This document shows, piece after piece, positions 10,901 to 13,694 of a stretch of 13,694 bases of DNA; position 1 is the stretch's first letter, and each line of letters starts with the position of its first letter. The notes beneath the pieces are model-generated. The model was not told the origin of the DNA, searched no databases, and worked only from the letters and a program-made list of their open reading frames with translations. This DNA is from Baffinella frigidus. Its lineage: Eukaryota > Cryptophyceae > Cryptomonadales > Baffinellaceae. Location: positions 42,838 through 56,531 of the forward strand of contig MU646823.1 of NCBI GenBank assembly GCA_026770585.1, given 5' to 3'. A program made the translations under genes and the position numbers.

Positions 10901-12967
10901 CCGAAGACACGTGAGAGAGGGATAGGAGGGAGAGGAGGGGGGGCGAGAGGTAGCTGCAGGCCTCAGCGCGGGAGGGCTGCTCAGTAGAGAGCCCCTCCGG
11001 TACCAGAGGGGCATACGTGGGTGCCGCAGGGTGAGTAGGGAGGAGGGAGGAACCGGAGGGTCTCGAAGTGGGCGTCGATGACGTCACACTGGAGGTAGTA
11101 GAGAAGGTTGTTCACCAGAAGCGCCATCTCCGACCGTAACGCCCACATCCCCTGGTGTTTGAATTCGGAGGTTAGAAACCGCCATTCGGGGTCTCAGAAA
11201 GCGGCAGTGCTCGCTTGATCTCCGACCGCAAGGAGCATCCTTGCTGATCATCCCCTGCCACCCCACTCGCGGGGTTAGCAACCGCCATTCGGGGGGGTCA
11301 GAAACCGCCAGTTGGAACCCGCCATTCGGAGGTACATCTCTCACCGCCCACATCCCCTGGTGTGTGGGGATTGGGGTTTGGGGTTTGGGGTCTGGGATTT
11401 GGGGGTTGGGGGGTCGGGTGTCGGGTTGAGGGTTCACATCCCCTGCGAGTCCACGCCATGGGAGGGTCAGGCTCTACCCAACACTAGAGCTGGTGCAGGG
11501 CCCTCAATCACAAACCAACGCTGCGCTGTCAGAACGCTTCGCTGCCAGAACGCTCCGGTTGGGGTTTAGGGCTGAGGGCTCAGGTTTTTAGGGTCGAGGC
11601 ACAGGTCCAGAAACCCTCGACGACAACCCTAGTCCCTAGCCCCTCAATCCTAGTACCGTGATGTGGCGGGTGCTCTGGGTGAGCTTGTGGAGCGTCGACG
11701 CCAAAGCCCAGCCGTAGCGCCCCCTTTGTGTCTCGCACCCTCAACCCTCAACCCCTAACCCCCTAACCCCCTGACCACCTAACCCCCCAAACCCCTAACC
11801 CCCTAACCCCCTGACCCTTAAAACCCTGAACCCTAAAACGTTCAACCCCTGCACCCTGAACCCTGAAGCGTAAAGCCCTAGAAGCACACACCCTAGTACC
11901 GTCATGTGGCGGCTGCTCTGGGTGAGCTTGTGGAGGGTCGACGCGATTGCTCGCCCGTATCGCCCGCTTTGTGTCTCGTGCCACGCTTGCTGGAGCTCAG
12001 CCTGCTTCGGGGTTTGGGGTTTAGGGCTCAGAGTCGGGAGTTTGGGGTTTAGGGTCTAAGGTTTAGGGTTTGGGGTGCCGGGTTTAAGGTTTGGGGTTTA
12101 GGGTTTAGGATTTAGGGTTCAGGGTTTAGGGTTTAGGGTTTAGGGTTTAGGGTTGAGGGTTTAGGGTTTATGGATTAGGGATTAGGGTTGAGGCATCTGG
12201 GCGCGTTTGAGGCGGAAGAGGGAAGGACAAGAGCGCCTTGTACTTGAGTATTCTCCCTTTTGTCACCGACTATTCCTAAGTTGACACGCTGGGTATGCGG
12301 TAAAAAATCGTTAACTTTTGGCGGGACCTGGGCGCGTTTCAGCCGCAGGAGGAACGAGAAGAGCGCGTTGTATTTGAGCATCACCTGGTTTAGGGTTTAG
12401 GATTTAGGGTTTAGGGTTTAGGGTTCAGGGTTTAGAGTTTCGGGTTTAGGGTGCAAGGTTTAGGGTTTCGGGTGTAGGGTGCAGGGTTTAGGGTTTGGAG
12501 TGGAAGGGTTTGGGCATGACCGCGGGGGTCAGGAGAAGCGTCCCGAGCGGCCACTCCATATCGTACACCATCCGCAATCTGTCGGTGTCAGGGTGGTTTC
12601 GAGTGGTGTCAGGTGACAGCATATGCTGCGGGCGCAACCTGTCGGGTGGGGGGTGAGCACGAGGCGCGTCGGCGCAACCAACACGTCCTCGGTGAGGACG
12701 AGTTGTTCGCGCCGAGCAACGAATGAATCGGCGCTGCGAACACGCGCGCAGCGCTCGTGCAGAGCTAGCACGCGCGCGCAGCATCTTTTCCACTCTGGTT
12801 TTCGTTTTAACGGGCGTTCTTGACCTGTGCTCGCGATTCGCGTTTGGGGCTGTTCTGACCTGTCGAGAGCGCCCTCCTCCTCCCCGTCGCCTCCCCGCGC
12901 CGCGCTCTCGTCGGGAGGCGCGAGCGCCAGGCGCGTTCGCGCAAACATCTCGTCCTCGTCCGCGAAA
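5061..12967 (-). CDS. TUBGCP4: Gamma-tubulin complex component 4 (GCP4-like), C-terminal half, 14 exons, 5' partial
   Basis: GCP4 is a subunit of the gamma-tubulin ring complex, which nucleates microtubules at spindle poles and basal bodies. Exons in coding order: 12967-12860, 12578-12521, 12384-12328, 12001-11900, 11151-11054, 10070-9975, 9518-9474, 9297-9252, 8233-8140, 7313-7247, 7015-6949, 6290-6239, 6005-5950, 5123-5061. They join in one open frame of about 335 codons with matching phases at all 13 junctions. Family landmarks in order: YDMEWPL; KYNALFSFLLRLKRAQ; AELQQAW; WALRSEMALLVNNLLYYLQ then DVID; FETVRSAHGRFLESI; FQ..AQLLFTVLK; LAQLLLRMDFNRF at the C-terminus. GCP4 is usually around 650-700 residues, so the N-terminal half is missing here. 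Exons 9-11 encode an insertion I cannot place. Introns hold telomere-like repeats, foldback elements and truncated exon copies, so an expressed gene is likely but not proven. Confidence 0.87.
5260..5286 (-). pseudogene. Exon 14 5' echo (a)
   Basis: The acceptor GGAAAGCAG|GTG is followed by V-L-A-Q-L as in exon 14, then Q-H-S and TAA. If spliced, the protein would end without the LLLRMDFN core. Confidence 0.55.
5297..5343. repeat. Short snapback element, family C copy 1
   Basis: A 47-bp imperfect hairpin beginning GGAATTGGAGCCGTTAG and ending CTCTAATTCC. It shares an inner TTTTCTG segment with the copies at 6498, 6622 and 6835. Confidence 0.5.
5465..5485 (-). pseudogene. Exon 14 5' echo (b)
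   Basis: ATGGCAG|GTG CAA GCG CAG CTG CTG gives V-Q-A-Q-L-L and then diverges from exon 14. The acceptor context is almost the same as that of the true exon. Confidence 0.5.
5787..5801 (-). pseudogene. Exon 14 5' echo (c)
   Basis: GATCGCAG|GTT CTG GCG CAG gives V-L-A-Q followed directly by TAG. This is the copy nearest to exon 13. Confidence 0.5.
5875..6236 (-). repeat. Telomere-like repeat tracts flanking exon 13
   Basis: Degenerate TTTAGGG-type heptamers on the plus strand (CCCTAAA on the gene's sense strand), with TTTAGTG, TGTAGGG and TTTTGGG variants. They lie on both sides of exon 13 (5950-6005). The intron 12 tract leads into the exon 13 acceptor as ...CCCTGAACCAG. Confidence 0.75.
5950..6005 (-). 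CDS. TUBGCP4: GCP4 exon 13
   Basis: Acceptor GAACCAG|GA, donor CCG|GTCGGT. Eighteen full codons encode NAQLLFTVLKASQTHTTP, matching the GCP4 segment (F..q..LLF.vL) just before LAQLLLR. It enters in phase 1 from exon 12 (C + GA = Arg) and leaves in phase 0. A GTACCC donor one codon later would break the phase. Confidence 0.8.
6239..6290 (-). CDS. TUBGCP4: GCP4 exon 12
   Basis: Acceptor GGGATCAG|GCA, donor CAGC|GTACCA. It encodes APTVTPEELTDVRRRFQ plus one base. The EEL..V...F pattern aligns with the GCP4 helix leading into exon 13. A MITE lies about 12-17 nt upstream of the acceptor. Confidence 0.75.
6309..6452. mobile_element. MITE family B copy 1 with 5-bp target duplication
   Basis: The terminal inverted repeats are about 29 bp (left TCATCTCGGAAGATAACTGA; the right is its mirror, with two mismatches). 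They are flanked by AAATT at 6304-6308 and 6453-6457. A tandem paralogue of the flanks at about 6475-6505 lacks the insert, and removing the element restores that arrangement. It lies in intron 11, close to the exon 12 acceptor. Confidence 0.8.
6463..6555 (-). pseudogene. Exon 12 5' echoes
   Basis: Two truncated copies of the exon 12 start with acceptor-like ends: about 6463-6480 (TCCAG|GCACCGACCGTTAC, A-P-T-V-T) and about 6541-6552 (TCCAG|GCGCCGGTGACG, A-P-V-T). Both lie upstream of the intact exon in sense orientation. Confidence 0.5.
6498..6885. repeat. Short snapback elements, family C copies 2-4
   Basis: Imperfect 45-51-bp hairpins at about 6498-6538, 6622-6665 and 6835-6885. The last has perfect 13-bp arms, AGAGAATTGGAGC with its mirror. 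Shared pieces are TTGGAGCCGTTAG and GGAAAGCTCCAATT; the third is in the opposite orientation. They alternate with copies of the CCTGGAYCACGT segment at about 6553, 6745 and 6948, making a degenerate repeat of roughly 200 bp. Confidence 0.6.
6746..6799 (-). pseudogene. Exon 11 3' echo with donor
   Basis: A near-identical copy of the last 18 codons of exon 11 (GDVAGCAEDIVGERYVIQ) with donor CAG|GTACAC but no acceptor in front. It lies 203 bp downstream of the intact exon in sense direction. Confidence 0.65.
6949..7015 (-). CDS. TUBGCP4: GCP4-gene exon 11 (insertion region)
   Basis: The acceptor AAAACAG|C directly abuts a CCCCAAA repeat; the donor is CAG|GTTCAC. One base plus 22 codons encode AGISGDVAGCAEDIVGERYV followed by IQ. 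It joins exon 10 (AG + C = Ser) and exon 12 (phase 0). I recognise no family for this segment. Confidence 0.6.
7019..7220 (-). repeat. TTTGGGG/TTTAGGG tract in intron 10
   Basis: A clean TTTGGGG array (about 7021-7085) grades into mixed TTTAGGG, CTTAGGG and TTCAGGG units. On the sense strand it is CCCCAAA-rich and ends at the exon 11 acceptor. Confidence 0.85.
7247..7313 (-). CDS. TUBGCP4: GCP4-gene exon 10 (insertion region)
   Basis: Acceptor CTGAAGCAG|GG, donor AAAAG|GTCCGA. It encodes EVNVITGYTAAREVTLYRAL plus K. It enters in phase 1 from exon 9 and leaves in phase 2 into exon 11. Only the phase fit and splice sites support it; no known domain. Confidence 0.5.
7321..7400 (-). repeat. TTTGGGG-type tract in intron 9
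   Basis: TTTGGGG and TTTAGGG units upstream (sense) of the exon 10 acceptor. Confidence 0.8.
7584..7644 (-). pseudogene. Exon 9 3' echo with strong donor (possible alternative exon)
   Basis: A copy of the second half of exon 9 (VSDSAVAVPGAYRGFPITVS) ending TCAG|GTAAGCC, the best donor in the gene, and in the phase needed by exon 10. It lacks the VEAATSMKRFR half; a GTGTGTAG acceptor precedes it but would be out of phase. It is either a dead copy or part of an unresolved alternative structure. Confidence 0.55.
7845..7990. repeat. GA/GAGC microsatellite in intron 9
   Basis: About 145 nt of GAGA, AAAG and GAGC repeats, like the one at 4912. The Arg/Glu-rich frames here are artefacts. Confidence 0.9.
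8006..8067 (-). pseudogene. Exon 9 3' echo (b)
   Basis: The frame reads VSHSAVAVPGAYLAFPITL and then GGTACT. It is one of the roughly 130-bp tandem units (about 8017-8149 and after) that also carry the GTGGTGCTATACCAC hairpin. Confidence 0.55.
8140..8233 (-). CDS. TUBGCP4: GCP4-gene exon 9 (insertion region, best complete copy)
   Basis: Acceptor CGACTAG|GTG, donor GGAG|GTTGCG. Thirty-one codons plus one base: VEAATSMKRFRVSDSAAAVQ then GAYLGFPITVG. It enters in phase 0 from exon 8 and leaves in phase 1 into exon 10. Third-position differences from its echoes support coding. No family recognised. Confidence 0.55.
8325..8588 (-). pseudogene. Exon 9 5' echoes (two, 220 bp apart)
   Basis: At about 8325-8368 and 8545-8588: GCAG|GTCGAGGCCGCGACGAGC gives VEAATSMKRFR. 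The first then continues SDSAETL and the second reaches TGA. They are part of a 220-bp direct duplication (8325-8394 and 8545-8614). Confidence 0.6.
8633..8681. repeat. AT-rich hairpin
   Basis: CGTTAATAAT (8646-8655) and ATTATTAACG (8659-8668) form a perfect 10-bp stem with a 3-nt loop. Outer TTGTACA flanks extend it imperfectly. Confidence 0.65.
8709..8744 (-). pseudogene. Exon 8 echo
   Basis: Sense-strand TTTGCGGGGAGGATGGTGCGG resembles the exon 8 core TTCGCGCGGAGGATGGCGCAG, with several changes and a shortly following TGA. Confidence 0.4.
8776..8815 (-). repeat. Dispersed 40-nt motif, copy 3
   Basis: AACTTGAC at 8776 and GTCAACTT at 8808 keep the 32-nt spacing. It is preceded by CTATTCCTAA, as in copy 4. 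Minus-strand reading is SKVDACVPHTQHVKLGIV. It lies in intron 8. Confidence 0.65.
8846..8990. mobile_element. MITE family B copy 2
   Basis: The 32-bp inverted ends (left TTTCATTTCGGAAGATAATT) match those of the element at 6309. Total length is similar (145 bp). The inside differs and holds its own stems (TATCTTAAG/CTTAAGATA and GGTGCATATGCC/GGCATAACACC). No clear target-site duplication; the flanks GAATT and AATGG are only partly alike. Confidence 0.75.
9026..9173. mobile_element. Foldback MITE with 6-bp target duplication
   Basis: Near-perfect 67-bp inverted arms (outer end TATCTCAGAAAA) surround a 14-nt loop (9093-9106). AAAGCT lies at 9020-9025 and again at 9174-9179, a clean 6-bp target-site duplication. 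It is unrelated in sequence to family B. It lies in intron 8. Confidence 0.85.
9252..9297 (-). CDS. TUBGCP4: GCP4 exon 8 (boundaries uncertain)
   Basis: Acceptor GACTTAG|G; either donor CAG|GTCCGT (9252, 15 codons) or CAA|GTCGAC (9267, 10 codons) keeps phase 0. It encodes FARRMAQWRQ with or without VDRGQ. The position matches the FC.L... segment of GCP4, but the match is loose. Confidence 0.45.
9308..9460 (-). repeat. Telomere-like tract in intron 7
   Basis: Degenerate TTTAGGG-type units (TTTAGAG, GTTAGGG, GTAGGG) between exons 8 and 7. On the sense strand they lead to the exon 8 acceptor. Confidence 0.7.
9474..9518 (-). CDS. TUBGCP4: GCP4 exon 7
   Basis: Acceptor CGGAAGCAG|G, donor AA|GTAATC. 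It encodes LAFSTITAILRIIL, with split Lys codons at both ends. It fits the hydrophobic helix (..L..IL.L...F) after the AH..FL motif in GCP4. The phases fit exons 6 and 8. Confidence 0.65.
9530..9950 (-). repeat. Long TTTAGGG tract in intron 6
   Basis: The longest near-perfect telomere-type array in the window (best at about 9575-9605 and 9665-9825). Units include TTTATGG, TTTGGGG and TTGAGGG variants. Confidence 0.9.
9975..10070 (-). CDS. TUBGCP4: GCP4 exon 6
   Basis: Acceptor TTTCGCAG|G, donor AACAA|GTCATC. It encodes TQVKDSQSFETVRSAHGRFL then ESITNESLMRN. The DFE.vr.AH..FL..i...S pattern is characteristic of GCPs. It completes the split Arg codon of exon 5 (CG + G). Confidence 0.85.
10086..10287 (+). 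repeat. Exact 49-bp direct repeat around a foldback segment (intron 5)
   Basis: Positions 10086-10134 and 10239-10287 look identical (start CCGGTGGGGGGTTATGCGG). Between them lies 10135-10228 with inverted ends (GCTCGTGAAC...GCCCGC, mirrored at 10212-10228) and a perfect 18-bp palindrome at 10148-10165. The exact identity suggests a recent event. Confidence 0.75.
10288..10520 (-). repeat. TTTGGG-type tracts in intron 5
   Basis: Hexamer-like TTTGGG runs (about 10290-10320 and 10427-10470) and mixed GTTAGGG units surround the exon 6 echo. These are shorter units than the heptamer elsewhere. Confidence 0.75.
10366..10402 (-). pseudogene. Exon 6 5' echo (a)
   Basis: CCTTTCCCGCAG|G is followed by TQVKDSQSFETV, then diverges. 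All differences from exon 6 over these codons are synonymous third-position changes. The polypyrimidine tract is better than that of exon 6 itself. Confidence 0.65.
10532..10568 (-). pseudogene. Exon 6 5' echo (b)
   Basis: CTTTTCCGGAG|G is followed by THVKDSQSLERV, then diverges. It is the copy furthest upstream of exon 6. Confidence 0.6.
10600..10760 (-). repeat. TTTATGG/TTTAGGG tract in intron 5
   Basis: A short pure TTTATGG array (about 10669-10705) lies within mixed heptamers. Confidence 0.7.
10769..10830 (-). pseudogene. Exon 5 3' echo with donor
   Basis: Frame VSNLVCYLECDVIDFHFETL plus CG, ending CTCCG|GTACAT. It is a diverged copy of the second half of exon 5, lying downstream of the intact exon. 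Confidence 0.65.
10831..11053. other. Intron 5 spacer, C-rich then unique
   Basis: A CCTCACCCCCCTCACCC low-complexity tract (about 10830-10900), then unique-looking sequence. I see no exon here. Confidence 0.45.
11054..11151 (-). CDS. TUBGCP4: GCP4 exon 5 (signature exon)
   Basis: Acceptor ACACCAG|GGG, donor CTCCG|GTTCCT. Thirty-two codons plus two bases encode G-M, then WALRSEMALLVNNLLYYLQ, then CDVIDAHFETL. W.LR..M.FLV.NL.YYLQ.DVI is the best-known GCP family motif. It enters in phase 0 and leaves in phase 2 into exon 6. Confidence 0.9.
11217..11445 (-). pseudogene. Exon 5 5' echoes
   Basis: The best copy is at about 11343-11366: ACACCAG|GGGATGTGGGCG (G-M-W-A), then GTGAGAG. Weaker pieces are at about 11217-11262 (LRSEI-like) and 11433-11445. 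All lie upstream of exon 5. The block CCGCCATTCGG also recurs at about 11181, 11283 and 11322. Confidence 0.5.
11446..11656. other. Intron 4 spacer
   Basis: Short telomere-like pieces and unique sequence. No exon recognised. Confidence 0.4.
11657..11736 (-). pseudogene. Exon 4 3' echo with donor
   Basis: A copy of the last ~26 codons of exon 4, reading ETQRGRYGWALASTLHKLTQ then STRHIT, with donor ACG|GTACTAGG as in the intact exon. The 5' part (AELQQAWH) is missing. Confidence 0.65.
11740..11890 (+). repeat. Inverted-orientation CCCTAAC tract
   Basis: CCCTAAC, CCCTCAA and CCCTGAA units on the plus strand. It is the only internal tract oriented opposite to the others, so it is G-rich on the sense strand of the gene. 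Confidence 0.75.
11900..12001 (-). CDS. TUBGCP4: GCP4 exon 4
   Basis: Acceptor CCGAAGCAG|GCT, donor ACG|GTACTA. Thirty-four codons: AELQQAWHETQSGRYGRAIA then STLHKLTQSSRHMT. The segment after the RxQ of exon 3 (AEL...W) matches GCP4 closely. Phase 0 at both ends. Confidence 0.82.
12005..12190 (-). repeat. TTTAGGG/TTTGGGG tract in intron 3
   Basis: Telomere-type heptamers running to the exon 4 acceptor (sense ...CCCTAAACCCCAAACCCCGAAGCAG). Confidence 0.85.
12197..12252 (-). pseudogene. Exon 3 copy, frameshifted
   Basis: A near-complete copy of exon 3 (LKYKALLSF, then an extra base, then FRLKRAQ) about 130 bp downstream of the intact exon. It has no good acceptor, a 1-nt insertion, and ATG in place of the donor GT. 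Confidence 0.65.
12278..12317 (-). repeat. Dispersed 40-nt motif, copy 4
   Basis: AAGTTGAC at 12278 and GTTAACTT at 12310, again 32 nt apart, preceded by CTATTCCTAA. Minus-strand reading is PKVNDFLPHTQRVNLGIV. It lies in intron 3. Confidence 0.65.
12328..12384 (-). CDS. TUBGCP4: GCP4 exon 3
   Basis: The acceptor AAACCAG|GTG is formed at the end of a CCCTAAA tract; the donor is CAG|GTCCCG. Nineteen codons: VMLKYNALFSFLLRLKRAQ. KYN..F.fLL..kR.Q is a conserved GCP4 motif directly after the WPL segment. Phase 0 at both ends. Confidence 0.85.
12388..12500 (-). repeat. TTTAGGG tract in intron 2
   Basis: Heptamers with TTTCGGG, TGCAAGG and TTCAGGG variants between exons 2 and 3. Confidence 0.85.
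12521..12578 (-). CDS. TUBGCP4: GCP4 exon 2
   Basis: Acceptor CACCGACAG|A, donor GCG|GTCATG. One base plus 19 codons: LRMVYDMEWPLGTLLLTPA. It matches the L.Y.VDWPL...LTP segment preceding KYN in GCP4. The leading A completes a split Arg codon from exon 1. Confidence 0.78.
12670..12714. repeat. Hairpin made of opposed exon 1 echoes
   Basis: Arms 12670-12690 and 12694-12714 with a 3-nt loop; CGTCCTC/GAGGACG is perfect in the centre. Both arms resemble the exon 1 core (E-D-E-M-F-A), in opposite orientations. Confidence 0.55.
12860..12967 (-). CDS. TUBGCP4: GCP4 exon 1 of the visible part
   Basis: Acceptor CTTGCAG|T, donor GACAG|GTCAGA. It encodes FADEDEMFARTRLALAPPDE followed by an acidic/Gly-rich tail ending GALD. 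An acidic stretch then F.R..L.L before the WPL segment is plausible for GCP4, and the phase fits exon 2 exactly. The preceding exon is not seen. Confidence 0.6.
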
Positions 12968-13033
12968 CTGCAAGGAGGGTTTGGGGGGTGGATTTTATTT
13001 TTGGGGGGTTCAGGTGCATAGAGTAGAGTGTGT

Positions 13034-13498
13034 GCGCAAACATCTCATCCTCGTCCGCGAAACTGTGGTTAGGGGTTTGGGGTTAGGGTGCGGGTCTCCT
13101 CCCCCCCACTAAGCAAGCATCCAGGGCTTCACGGATACAGCCCATCTAAACCATCTATGCTGGCTGCTTCCTGGCCTTCCACACAGCGGGCTACGAAGGG
13201 ATTTTCGGGCGCTGAGAGCCCGAGTTTCCATCACCTTATCTGTAGGAACCCCCCTATGTCCCTACGGGTTGCCTACTGTAGGGTCCTAGGTCTTGTCGCT
13301 TAGGGGTTACTCAAAATCCCTTCGAAACCCACTGTGTGGTGAGGCATTTCATCCTCGTCCGCGAAACTGCCGAAAAATGAGGAGAGGCCGTTTCATGATA
13401 GAGCAGGTTTCACGTCTTTCGGGGGTTGGGGTGTAGGGTGTAGGGTTTAGAGACATCACGTGCCAGCGCGAACATCTTGTCCTCGTAAGAGAAAATAC
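13034..13498 (-). pseudogene. Exon 1 5' echoes (three)
   Basis: At about 13034-13068 (CCACAG|T then FADEDEMFA), 13344-13376 (CGGCAG|T then FADEDEM) and 13467-13498 (FSYEDKMFA, without a clear acceptor). All lie upstream of exon 1; each diverges after 7-9 codons. Confidence 0.6.
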
Positions 13499-13673
13499 AG
13501 AGGAAAGGAGAGTTGGGGTTTGGTGAGGCGCTGGCACAAATCCCAGATACTTTCCCAACCTCGCCTCAATTATGTGCCGTACATTTCTCTTTCGAATAGC
13601 GTCAATGCGTGGGTGGGGGGGGCTCGTGTGCGACAGCTGGCAGTCCAGGCTGCAGACACCTTGTCTGGTCCTA
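13070..13673. other. Repeat debris, no further GCP4 exon recognised
   Basis: Besides the exon 1 echoes, it holds short telomere-like pieces (about 13065-13090 and 13425-13450) and a worn family A core (CTACTGTAGGGTCCTAGG at about 13272). The minus-strand frame near 13510-13600 has no recognisable domain. I looked for the N-terminal half of GCP4 and did not find it. Confidence 0.45.
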
Positions 13674-13694
13674 CCCCCCCCCCCCCCCCCCCCC
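13674..13694. other. Poly-C run at the window end
   Basis: Twenty-one consecutive C. It is more likely a sequencing or assembly edge than a biological end, since the telomere-like unit here is CCCTAAA/CCCCAAA. Confidence 0.6.

Noticed and set aside
12488-12973. 161- and 139-codon minus-strand frames taken as single-exon genes
   Set aside because: They read through exon 1, intron 1 and exon 2 of the GCP4-like gene; only the exon parts match the family and the frames differ between them.
1-13694. CRISPR array, bacterial operon, tRNA or rRNA
   Set aside because: Repeats are degenerate heptamers or foldbacks without regular unique spacers; I found no tRNA cloverleaf or rRNA segment and no ribosome-binding-site-led gene chains.

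Overview
The window looks like nuclear DNA of a repeat-rich eukaryote, most likely a microalga. It has spliceosomal GT-AG introns, many degenerate arrays of the plant/algal-type telomere heptamer (TTTAGGG and its TTTGGGG variant), several short foldback (MITE-like) transposon families, and no bacterial-style gene layout. A prasinophyte-like green alga fits the style of the repeats, and a dinoflagellate is possible (weak donors, AG|G acceptors). I cannot settle the lineage from sequence alone. None of the long open reading frames is a real gene. They run through telomere-like repeats, GA microsatellites or palindromes.

The main content is one split gene on the minus strand, from about 12967 down to 5061. 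I rebuilt it by hand from 14 short exons (about 45-108 nt) whose reading phases agree at every junction. It encodes the C-terminal half of a gamma-tubulin complex component 4 (GCP4) protein. The family landmarks appear in the right order: a YDMEWPL segment, KYNALFSFLLRLKRAQ, AELQQAW, WALRSEMALLVNNLLYYLQ followed by DVID, FETVRSAHGRFLESI, an F...LLFTVLK segment, and the terminal LAQLLLRMDFNRF just before the stop. Three exons (9-11) encode about 75 residues that I cannot match to GCP4; they look like a lineage-specific insertion. The 5' half of the gene is not recognisable in the window and probably lies beyond 13694.

The introns are the most unusual part. They are packed with C-rich (sense-strand) telomere-like repeats that often run right up to the 3' splice site. 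They also carry truncated copies ('echoes') of the neighbouring exon. Copies of an exon's 5' part with its acceptor lie upstream of the intact exon, and copies of its 3' part with its donor lie downstream. Differences among several echoes fall mostly at third codon positions.

A second, small, two-exon gene on the plus strand (2808-3284) would encode a 101-residue protein with one N-terminal membrane segment. I do not recognise it.

Layout: 1-93, CCCCAAA array in the orientation expected of a left chromosome end; 94-2800, foldback elements, short duplications and no convincing gene; 2808-3284, small plus-strand gene; 3285-5060, dispersed repeats, degenerate copies of the GCP4 last exon and a GA microsatellite; 5061-12967, GCP4-like gene; 12968-13673, echoes of its first visible exon and repeat debris; 13674-13694, a run of 21 C that looks like a sequence or assembly boundary.
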